Below are positions 1 to 7,019 of a stretch of 64,000 nucleotides of DNA, piece by piece. The DNA comes from JBJMQS01 sp045802605 (lineage in GTDB: Bacteria; Planctomycetota; Planctomycetia; Gemmatales; Gemmataceae): positions 124,001 to 188,000 of the forward strand of contig JBJMQS010000019.1 in the NCBI GenBank assembly GCA_045802605.1, given 5' to 3'. Position 1 is the first letter of the stretch. Each line of letters begins with the position of its first letter. The notes below the pieces were generated by a model. It did not search any database, was not told where the DNA came from, and saw only the letters and a list, made by a program, of their open reading frames with translations. Position numbers and translations under genes: made by a program.

Positions 1-5
1 CTCTT

Positions 6-2750
6 CTATCCGACGACAAAGTTTACCAACTTCCCCTTCGCGATGATGATCTTCTTGATCTGCTTTCCGGCGATGTGGGACTGCACTTTTTCGTCAGCGA
101 GCGCTGCGGCCTCGATTGCTTTCTCATCGGCGTCCGCGGAGATCGTGAGCCGTCCGCGGAGTTTGCCGTTCACCTGGACTGGCACCTCGATCATGTCAGA
201 ACGTAAGAGCGACACATCGTACTGTGGCCACGGCTCATAGGCGAGCGACTCCGTGCCGCCGAGCGCTTGCCACAGCTCTTCGGCAATGTGCGGAGCGAAG
301 GGCGAGAGAAGCAGCACGAACGTCTTGAGCACGGCCTTCGAGCGGGATTGCGACTTGGTCAGGTGATTCGTGAACTCCATCATCGCCGCGATGGCTGTAT
401 TGAAGCGTAAGCCGTCCAGATCATCAGTGACGCGCTGAATAGTGACATGCAGGAGCCGCAACGTCTCGCGGTCAGGCTCGATATCTTGCACTGCCGCGTT
501 AGTGTGCAATTTTTCGATGCGTTCATCGGCGATGAGCCGCCATACACGGCCCAGGAAGCGGTACACGCCTTCGACGCCACGCATGCTCCAAGGCTTCACT
601 TGCTCCAAGGGCCCCATGAACATTTCGTAGAGGCGTAAGCTGTCGGCCCCGTACTCTTGCACGACCTTGTCGGGGTTGATGACGTTGCCGCGGGCCTTCG
701 ACATTTTGTAAGCCCGGGCGGCGATGCGGACGCTGGGATCTTGCTTCAAAACGAAGAACTCGCCGGATTTCTCGACATCATCCTCAGTCAGTTTCACAGC
801 CTGATCGCAATCTTCGACCGGGTCGCCCTTGCGGTCGGCCGCAATCCATTTGCCATCCCGCTTGTAGCCGGTGAATTCCATCTCACCGAGAATCATGCCT
901 TGGTTTACGAGACGAGCGAATGGCTCCGCGGTGGGCACGAACCCGCGATCAAAGAGCACCTTGTGCCAGAAGCGGCTATAGAGCAAATGGAGCACGGCAT
1001 GCTCGGCGCCGCCGACGTAGAGATCGACCGGCAGCCAATATTCCGCCTTTGCGGGGTCGCAGAATGTATGCGTATTTTTCGGATCGAGATAGCGAAGGTA
1101 GTACCAGCACGAGCCGGCCCACTGCGGCATCGTGTTCGTCTCACGCCGGTACTTCTTGCCGTTGATGGTGACGTTGACCCAATCCTGCGCTTTAACCAGT
1201 GGCCCTTCCGGGCTGCCAGTCGGTTGAAAGTCTTCCAACTCAGGGAGCCGCACGGGTAGATCGGATTCGGGAACGGCCATGGTCAAACCGGTTGGTTGAC
1301 CCAGCGAATCGATCTCATGCAGAATTGGGAACGGCTCGCCCCAATAGCGCTGCCGCGAGAATAGCCAGTCGCGCAGCTTAGTGTTCACTCGGCGATTGCC
1401 GAGCCGTCGTTCCTCGAGCCAAGTGATGATTTTCGATTTGAATTCGGGCGTGGTCAGTCCATCGAACGAGCCGGAGTTGATTGCGACGCCATCGCCGACA
1501 AAAGCTTCGGTCAGTTTGTCGAGCGTGCTGCCGGTCTTCTCCACCCATTCTTCGGGAGGGCGCACGACCGTGCGAATTGGCAATTCGTATTGCTTGGCGA
1601 ATTCGAAGTCGCGGACGTCGTGCGCCGGCACGGCCATGATGGCGCCGGTGCCATACGTGGCTAACACATAGTCGGCGATCCAGATCGGGTTCTCTTCGCC
1701 ATTGACCGGGTTCATGGCGTAAGCGCCTGTGAATACACCGGTCTTGGTCTTTGCTAGATCCGTGCGCTCAAGATCGCTTTTGCGAGCGGCCAGGTCGCGA
1801 TAAGCGGAGACGGTATCGCGCTGCTCGGGGGCCGTGATGGCGTTCACGAGAATGTGCTCCGGAGCCAGCACAAGGTAAGTCGCACCAAAAAGTGTGTCCG
1901 GCCGAGTGGTGAAGACGCGGACGCTCATTCCTGATGCCAGAGCGAAATCGACTTCCGCACCTTCGGAGCGGCCGATCCAGTCGCGCTGCATCGTCTTGAT
2001 CGATTCGGGCCAATCGACGAGCGCCAAATCATCGAGCAATCGGTCGGCATAAGCCGTGATGCGAAGTAGCCATTGCCGTAGCGGCCGGCGTTCGACCGGG
2101 TGGTTACCGCGTTCGGACTTGCCTTCAATGACTTCTTCATTGGCGAGCACGGTGCCCAAGGCTGGGCACCAATTCACGGGCACCTCGGCCTGATAGGCAA
2201 GCCGCTTGGAATCTTGATAACCGCGAATGCCGGTCTCGCCTTGGCTTTGAACATCGGCGGGAATCGGCAACTCGGAAATGGGTCGCCCGCGTTTCTCGAA
2301 CTCGTCGTACCAAGTATCGTGGATCAGCAAGAAGATCCACTGCGTCCACTTCACGTAGTTCGAATCGGTGGTATCGACCTCGCGGTCCCAGTCGTAGCTG
2401 AAGCCGAGGCTTTGAATCTGGCGCTTGAAGGTCGCAATGTTTTGCTGCGTGGTTATGCGCGGATGCGTGCCAGTCTGAATCGCGTACTGCTCCGCCGGCA
2501 GGCCGAACGCATCCCATCCCATCGGGTGCATGACGTGGAAGCCGCGCATCCGGCGGTAGCGCGCGAGAATATCGGTCGCGGTGTAACCCTCCGGGTGACC
2601 CACGTGCAGGCCGGCCCCCGAGGGATATGGGAACATGTCGAGGATGTAGTACTTCGGCCGGTCGGAACGATCGGCGGTAGCGAACGAACGATTCTTCTGC
2701 CAATACTCCTGCCAACGCGGCTCAATCAATCGCGGATTGTATGACGGCAT
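6..2750 (-). CDS. leuS: Leucine--tRNA ligase
   Basis: Charges tRNA-Leu with leucine in the cytoplasm. The 914-residue length fits bacterial LeuRS. A class I synthetase layout is visible: HIGH-type motif HVGH at about residues 49-52, a CP1 editing insertion with the TTRPDT stretch in the middle, the DWLFSRQRYWGEPFP catalytic segment, and the second signature KMSKA near residue 682, where the usual form is KMSKS. The C-terminal anticodon-binding and LeuRS-specific tail (VPVQVNGKLRG) is complete. It starts at an ATG with no strong ribosome binding site. A small hypothetical gene lies upstream on the same strand. Assignment is secure. Confidence 0.97.
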   Translation of the reverse strand: MPSYNPRLIEPRWQEYWQKNRSFATADRSDRPKYYILDMFPYPSGAGLHVGHPEGYTATDILARYRRMRGFHVMHPMGWDAFGLPAEQYAIQTGTHPRITTQQNIATFKRQIQSLGFSYDWDREVDTTDSNYVKWTQWIFLLIHDTWYDEFEKRGRPISELPIPADVQSQGETGIRGYQDSKRLAYQAEVPVNWCPALGTVLANEEVIEGKSERGNHPVERRPLRQWLLRITAYADRLLDDLALVDWPESIKTMQRDWIGRSEGAEVDFALASGMSVRVFTTRPDTLFGATYLVLAPEHILVNAITAPEQRDTVSAYRDLAARKSDLERTDLAKTKTGVFTGAYAMNPVNGEENPIWIADYVLATYGTGAIMAVPAHDVRDFEFAKQYELPIRTVVRPPEEWVEKTGSTLDKLTEAFVGDGVAINSGSFDGLTTPEFKSKIITWLEERRLGNRRVNTKLRDWLFSRQRYWGEPFPILHEIDSLGQPTGLTMAVPESDLPVRLPELEDFQPTGSPEGPLVKAQDWVNVTINGKKYRRETNTMPQWAGSCWYYLRYLDPKNTHTFCDPAKAEYWLPVDLYVGGAEHAVLHLLYSRFWHKVLFDRGFVPTAEPFARLVNQGMILGEMEFTGYKRDGKWIAADRKGDPVEDCDQAVKLTEDDVEKSGEFFVLKQDPSVRIAARAYKMSKARGNVINPDKVVQEYGADSLRLYEMFMGPLEQVKPWSMRGVEGVYRFLGRVWRLIADERIEKLHTNAAVQDIEPDRETLRLLHVTIQRVTDDLDGLRFNTAIAAMMEFTNHLTKSQSRSKAVLKTFVLLLSPFAPHIAEELWQALGGTESLAYEPWPQYDVSLLRSDMIEVPVQVNGKLRGRLTISADADEKAIEAAALADEKVQSHIAGKQIKKIIIAKGKLVNFVVG

Positions 2751-2788
2751 GAATTAGCAACCAATTCCCAAGACCCAAGAGACAAAAA

Positions 2789-2845
2789 CCAAGAACCAAA
2801 ATCCAATTCTAAGGAACGCCGGAGCGTTTGGATTTTGGTTCTTGG
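2789..2845. repeat. Intergenic inverted repeat upstream of leuS
   Basis: An 18-bp perfect inverted repeat (2789-2806 pairing with 2828-2845, core ccaagaaccaaaatccaa) is flanked by further degenerate copies of an A/C-rich word on the left and its complement on the right. It lies between leuS and the upstream small gene, both on the minus strand, so it could attenuate leuS transcription. It could equally be one of the many palindromic repeats in this window. Confidence 0.6.
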
Positions 2846-2865
2846 AATTTGGATATTGGCAATTA

Positions 2866-3171
2866 CTATTTGCGCTTTGGATCGCGCTCATCGTCCTCGC
2901 TGGGGATGCGCGGCTTTTCTTGAACGGGATCGGGTCGGCTGATTTCAAGCGCTTGAATGCCGATCCAAATTCCCATGAGCGCGGCGGCCGAGCGATCGCT
3001 TTCATGGGTGAGCGGAATGCGCTCCATATCATCCGGGCGATCGGCGGGCCGCCACATCACGGCCGCTTCGTTTTCCGCAGCGGGAGGTGGTGGCAACTCG
3101 ATACGGGTGCTGGGGTGGTCGATCATGAGCATCCGTGCGGACGCCATGTAAACAAGTTGGTCGTCGATCAT
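2866..3171 (-). CDS. Small hypothetical protein
   Basis: A 101-residue protein of unknown function. A longer frame is open upstream, but the ATG at 3171 is chosen because a strong AGGAGG ribosome binding site lies just before it on the minus strand. The protein starts MIDDQLVYMASARM, has a proline-rich centre (PPPPAAENEAA) and a charged C-terminus (EDDERDPKRK). There is no signal peptide or clear membrane segment, apart from a short hydrophobic stretch AALMGIWIGIQAL. It precedes leuS on the same strand. No family was recognised. Confidence 0.6.
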   Translation of the reverse strand: MIDDQLVYMASARMLMIDHPSTRIELPPPPAAENEAAVMWRPADRPDDMERIPLTHESDRSAAALMGIWIGIQALEISRPDPVQEKPRIPSEDDERDPKRK

Positions 3172-3282
3172 GGTGGGCCTCCTGGGCCGATCCGATGCCT
3201 TTATCATCGACACCGCATAGGTATGTGTCAAATCAGAAAACCGCCCGGCAAACAGATTTTCCCTATTTTTCTCGGGATTTTG

Positions 3283-3311
3283 TTGACTCTGCCCCTATTT
3301 CTCCTTAGCCT
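3283..3311 (+). promoter_or_regulatory. Possible promoter of the HU-like gene
   Basis: TTGACT at 3283-3288 and TAGCCT at 3306-3311 are separated by 17 bp and lie about 40 bp before the HU-like start codon. The -35 box is good and the -10 box is poor. Confidence 0.3.
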
Positions 3312-3352
3312 TCCACAAGAATTGAACCCGCACTTAGCCTCGGGAGTAGTCC

Positions 3353-3676
3353 ATGACCGACAAGAAGGCCAAGCCGTTGAGCAAGACCGAAGTCTTTACC
3401 GAACTGGCAAATGTGACTGGCATGCAGCGCAAACAGGTGGCCCAATTCTTCGACGCCCTCACGGGACTCATCTCCCGCGAGTTGGGCAAGAAGGGCGCCG
3501 GCGTGTTCGCCGTCCCCGGATTGCTGCGAATCAAGAAGATTCAGAAGCCCGCCACCAAGGCCGGCACCCGCCCCAACCCGTTCAAGCCGGGCGAAATGAT
3601 GGAAGTAAAGGCCAAGCCGGCACGCAACGTCGTGAAGGCTCAGCCGCTCAAAGGCTTGAAAGATCTCGTGAAGTAA
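3353..3676 (+). CDS. HU/IHF-family DNA-binding protein
   Basis: Predicted nucleoid-associated protein of 107 residues. The HU core is readable: an N-terminal helical part (KTEVFTELANVTGMQRKQVAQFFDALTGLI), then a beta region (GVFAVPGLLRIKKIQKPATKAGTRPNPFKPGEMMEVKAKPA). That region matches the HU arm segment, in which GRNP and TGE usually occur, although here it reads ARPNPFKPGE-like. A lysine-rich C-terminus extends it slightly beyond the 90-residue HU norm. It is monocistronic, with a strong stem-loop directly downstream. Family membership is clear; whether it acts as general HU or as a lineage-specific variant is not. Confidence 0.85.
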   Translation: MTDKKAKPLSKTEVFTELANVTGMQRKQVAQFFDALTGLISRELGKKGAGVFAVPGLLRIKKIQKPATKAGTRPNPFKPGEMMEVKAKPARNVVKAQPLKGLKDLVK

Positions 3677-3691
3677 CCAGTTTTGCTGAGG

Positions 3692-3733
3692 GAGTTTACG
3701 TTTCGCACGGGTTTTCCGGCGAAACGTAAACTC
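3692..3733 (+). terminator. Stem-loop terminator after HU-like gene
   Basis: A perfect 15-bp stem (3692-3706 with 3719-3733) with a 12-nt loop lies 15 bp after the HU-like stop codon. A T-rich run follows about 20 bp later (3754-3759). Confidence 0.7.
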
Positions 3734-3844
3734 GTCGCAGCGGCAACGCTTCATTTTTTCAGCCAATTCAGGTAAGGTGGGAACGAATTACCTGTTGGGG
3801 AGTCGGTCTCTGCCGATGACCCCCCGCAGGAGCGGTTCGCCACC

Positions 3845-4327
3845 ATGACTGACTCTCTCTACAGCTTCGACCCCCATACCGCTGAACAGATCGACGAGCG
3901 TTTGCGCCGGCTCGAAGCGGCCGTGGCTGCGCTCTCCGACACGCATCTGATGGAGGATCGCGTGGCCGAGCGCGTCGCGCAACGGCTCAAGAAGAAAGCA
4001 GTGGTCGAAGCGAACGGCACGCCGCCGACCGCGGCATTCGCACCGCCGGCCCCGCAGCGGGGTTGGCTACTGCCGGAACTTTGGGGAGAGGTCCGTTCCC
4101 TGGTGCAAATGTTCGGCGACCATCGATACCCATTTAGTTTTTCGATGCGACTTGGACCGCTAACAATCGGAGTTCTCTATGTCATCCAAATGTGGACCAT
4201 CGGCTTGATTCCAGTAGTCGGTTGGTTTTTTGAGCGAATCATTGAGGTCGTGTTGGCCTTCATGCTTTACAAGATCCTGAGCCGAGAAGTGGCACGCTAT
4301 CGAGCCATGTTCCCAGGGAAGAGCTAA
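3845..4327 (+). CDS. Small membrane protein with N-terminal coiled coil
   Basis: A 160-residue protein of unknown function. Residues 1-50 are charged and helical (AEQIDERLRRLEAAVAAL), consistent with a short coiled coil. A proline/alanine-rich linker follows, then two hydrophobic segments near residues 105-145 (LTIGVLYVIQMWTIGLIPVV and ERIIEVVLAFMLYKIL), suggesting a cytosolic N-terminus anchored in the inner membrane. Its stop codon lies inside a palindromic repeat. No family name can be given. Confidence 0.75.
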   Translation: MTDSLYSFDPHTAEQIDERLRRLEAAVAALSDTHLMEDRVAERVAQRLKKKAVVEANGTPPTAAFAPPAPQRGWLLPELWGEVRSLVQMFGDHRYPFSFSMRLGPLTIGVLYVIQMWTIGLIPVVGWFFERIIEVVLAFMLYKILSREVARYRAMFPGKS

Positions 4328-4398
4328 CCACAGAGGCACAGAGAAAACAAATCGACGCTTTGGTTTTCTCTGTGCCTCTGTGTCTCTGTGGTTAGCTC
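4321..4398. repeat. Palindromic repeat, family A copy 1
   Basis: Ends gagctaac and gttagctc are complementary. The arms carry cacagaggcacagagaaaac and its near-complement, making a long imperfect hairpin of about 78 bp. It contains the stop codon of the preceding gene and ends 15 bp before pdxJ. A related copy lies at 25854-25939. Confidence 0.75.
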
Positions 4399-4413
4399 TT
4401 GTAATATTCCCGG

Positions 4414-5151
4414 ATGAATACGCAACCGCATCATGTGCGACTGGGCGTCAACATCGATCACGTCGCCACCGTGCGGCAAGCGCGGCGCGGTGTTGAACCG
4501 GACCCCGTCGCGGCGGCTTTGCTGGCACTCCTGGGTGGCGCGGATGGCATCACGATCCATCTCCGTGAAGACCGCCGGCACATCCAAGACCGCGATCTGC
4601 GCTTGCTGCGGCAAGTCGTCACGCAAAAGCTAAACCTCGAGCTCGCGGCCGTTGATGCCATGGTGGCTATTGCGTGCGAGGTTCGGCCCGACGCGGTGTG
4701 CATCGTTCCCGAAAAGCGTGAAGAGGTGACGACCGAAGGTGGCGTGGATGTCGCGGCAAACGAGGCGACGATCGCCAAAGCGACGAAGGAGCTTACCGCC
4801 TCCGGCATTGAAGTGAGCATTTTCGTCGATCCGGACGCCCGGCAGATCGAGTTGTGCAAAGCCATTGGCGCACATGCCGTGGAGATTCAGACCGCAAGGT
4901 ATTCCGAGGCTCGTACGTCGGCCCACCACCAGCGCGAGTTGGACGCCTTAAAGGAGGCGGCGACGTACGCAACCGAGCGCGGCTTGACCGTTCACCTCGG
5001 CCACGGGCTCAACTACGCCAACGTCCATCACGTGGTCCGGCTGCCCGGTGTGCGCGAGTTGAATATTGGGCACAGCATTGTTTCGCGGGCTGTATTGGTC
5101 GGGATGGAACGAGCGGTTCGGGAGATGAAAGAGGCCATGAGGGCGGGGTAA
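4414..5151 (+). CDS. pdxJ: Pyridoxine 5'-phosphate synthase
   Basis: Condenses 1-deoxy-D-xylulose 5-phosphate with 3-amino-2-oxopropyl phosphate in the DXP-dependent pathway to vitamin B6. The 245-residue length is standard. Family signatures run in order: VRLGVNIDHVATVRQARRG at the N-terminus, GADGITIHLREDRRHIQDRD, VCIVPEKREEVTTEGG, the VSIFVDPD strand and the phosphate-binding end GHGLNYANVHHVVRLPGVRELNIGHSIVSRAVLVG. It follows a palindromic repeat, so co-transcription with the upstream membrane gene is uncertain. Assignment is secure. Confidence 0.97.
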   Translation: MNTQPHHVRLGVNIDHVATVRQARRGVEPDPVAAALLALLGGADGITIHLREDRRHIQDRDLRLLRQVVTQKLNLELAAVDAMVAIACEVRPDAVCIVPEKREEVTTEGGVDVAANEATIAKATKELTASGIEVSIFVDPDARQIELCKAIGAHAVEIQTARYSEARTSAHHQRELDALKEAATYATERGLTVHLGHGLNYANVHHVVRLPGVRELNIGHSIVSRAVLVGMERAVREMKEAMRAG

Positions 5152-5267
5152 GGGCCGGAATAATCCGGAGAATTTTCCAAGAAATCTCGCTTCGTGTTTT
5201 TCTCGGCGTTCTGGGCCTTCTAAGCGGCTAACCCCTTATTTTCCTAGCGTTTTCTAGGCCTGGCCGG

Positions 5268-5296
5268 TTGACTTGCCCCCCCAAACCGGCTACCAT
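5268..5296 (+). promoter_or_regulatory. Likely sigma70-type promoter of the EPS locus
   Basis: TTGACT (5268-5273) and TACCAT (5291-5296) are spaced by exactly 17 bp in the 290-bp gap after pdxJ, about 145 bp before the sugar-phosphate transferase start. Nothing else was recognised in this gap. Confidence 0.45.
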
Positions 5297-5441
5297 TTTT
5301 TGGACTCGTATCGGCTTGCGAGCCCTACCTGCCGGCTAGATTTATCGCCCCCGCATCTCGCGTCCGACTGGTTCGACGCCCCGGCACTATTTTGCGAATG
5401 ACCGGCCCGCTTGAGCACTTGGCGGGCGGTGCGAAAGAAAC

Positions 5442-6926
5442 ATGAGCGAACGCGGTCGATTACTGGTAGACATGCTGCTGTTATTTTGCAGCAGCCTCGT
5501 TGTCTCACTTGTGCTCACGCCAGTAATTCGCGCAATAGCTCGCTGTGCCGGGCTGGTGGACCGACCGGACGGCCGCCGCAAGATGCACACGCAGGCGGTG
5601 CCTGTTGCCGGAGGCGTCTCAGTATTCATCAGCACGGCGACCGTTCTTCTCTATGCGATTGGCCAACTCACCGAATGGCGCCAAGCCTTGGTCGGCAACG
5701 GCGCAATCTTTGGTTCTCTCTTAGCCGCCTGCTCCGTGATCGTGCTCGTCGGGATCATTGACGACGCGTGGGGGATGCGCGGGCGAAGTAAGCTCGTGGG
5801 CCAGATGATCGCGGTCGCCATCGTCATCTTCGGCGGCGTCCGGGTCGAAGGGATAACGCTATTCGATGTTCCCTTCCATTGGGGGTACGGGTCTTCAATC
5901 GCCATCACCGCTCTTTGGCTCCTTTTGGCGATCAACTCTCTAAACCTGCTCGATGGCATGGACGGGCTGCTCGGATCGATTGGGACCATCTTGTGTCTTA
6001 CGATCGGTGCCCTGGCCTTTTTGACCGGCCACGTCGCTGCTGGGTGTGTATCGATGGCTTTGGCCGGAGCACTGGTCGGTTTCCTCTGGTACAACTTCCC
6101 CCCTGCCACGATTTTCATGGGTGACGCCGGTTCAATGCTGATTGGGCTCGTCGTGGGCACGCTGGCTATTCACGCATCGCTCAAGGGAGCAACGGTTGGT
6201 CTCGCGGTGATCCCGGTCGCCTTGATGACCGTGCCACTGCTGGACACCGCCGCGGCCATTGTCCGCCGGCGACTGACGGGCCGAAGCATTTACACCACCG
6301 ATCGTGGCCATTTGCACCACATGCTGACAGGCCGAGGCCTTTCGAATTGGCAGGTGCTGGCCGTCATCGTCGTGCTTTGCTTGGCGGTGGCGGCCGGGGC
6401 GATTGTCAGCCAGGCACGCAAGAATGAGCTGTTTGCGATCGTGCCGTTCATCGGCGTCATCGGCTTTCTGGTGGCTTTCAAGCTTTTCGGGCATTCGGAA
6501 TTTCAGCTCATCAAACAGCGCTTCGCGGCCATGGTACACAACGTTCGCGGCGGCCATGAGACGGGCGATGTGCATGAAATCAAGGTCCATCTGCAAGGTT
6601 CGGGCAACTGGGAAGAGATTTGGCATGAACTGACCGCGGCAGCGGATGACATGAAACTCAAGACGGTCTGCCTGGACGTGAATGCTCCTGCAATTCACGA
6701 GGGCTACCACGCACGCTGGGAACGTGCCCAAAAAGGTACGACCGAGTCCTCCGGCTACTGGCGGGTCGAAATCCCGCTGTCGCTGCGCGGGGCAACTATT
6801 GGCCGGCTGGAGGTCTTAGGACTTCGCAATGGCGACTCTGCCGGACAGAAGCTCGCCGCCTTGGCCAAGATGGTCGAGGATTTGGAACTCGCCATCACGG
6901 AAATGACGTCTGCGCAATTGGTTTGA
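5442..6926 (+). CDS. Undecaprenyl-phosphate sugar-1-phosphate transferase (WecA/MraY family)
   Basis: Predicted to move a HexNAc-1-phosphate from a UDP-sugar to undecaprenyl phosphate, starting a lipid-linked glycan at the inner membrane. About 10 hydrophobic segments fill residues 1-350. Superfamily motifs are visible: IIDDAWGMRGRSK near residue 104, NLLDGMDGL near 167, FMGDAGS near 224 and the HxHH-type HLHHML near 289. Unlike a minimal WecA it has a soluble C-terminal extension of about 130 residues (VHNVRGGHETGDVHEIKV to the end) that I cannot assign. It opens the EPS locus, with wzc 93 bp downstream. The exact sugar is unknown. Confidence 0.88.
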   Translation: MSERGRLLVDMLLLFCSSLVVSLVLTPVIRAIARCAGLVDRPDGRRKMHTQAVPVAGGVSVFISTATVLLYAIGQLTEWRQALVGNGAIFGSLLAACSVIVLVGIIDDAWGMRGRSKLVGQMIAVAIVIFGGVRVEGITLFDVPFHWGYGSSIAITALWLLLAINSLNLLDGMDGLLGSIGTILCLTIGALAFLTGHVAAGCVSMALAGALVGFLWYNFPPATIFMGDAGSMLIGLVVGTLAIHASLKGATVGLAVIPVALMTVPLLDTAAAIVRRRLTGRSIYTTDRGHLHHMLTGRGLSNWQVLAVIVVLCLAVAAGAIVSQARKNELFAIVPFIGVIGFLVAFKLFGHSEFQLIKQRFAAMVHNVRGGHETGDVHEIKVHLQGSGNWEEIWHELTAAADDMKLKTVCLDVNAPAIHEGYHARWERAQKGTTESSGYWRVEIPLSLRGATIGRLEVLGLRNGDSAGQKLAALAKMVEDLELAITEMTSAQLV

Positions 6927-7019
6927 CACGCAAGCGGAGTTGACCGCTTGTGATATGATCATCGGAGCACACCGCGCCGATGATTAGCACCCCTGTACGA
7001 CCCCGACTGGAGCCGAGCC

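Noticed and set aside
657..1259. 200-aa plus-strand frame inside leuS
   Set aside because: It is a shadow of leuS: codons in the minus-strand frame give a complete class I synthetase, while this frame has no recognisable motif.
2100..2744. 214-aa plus-strand frame opposite the start of leuS
   Set aside because: Antisense to the conserved LeuRS N-terminus and with no ribosome binding site or family resemblance.
6923..6959. Promoter for wzc (TTGACA with TATGAT)
   Set aside because: The spacing is 25 bp, too long for a sigma70 promoter; the second TTGACC is only 8 bp from the -10.
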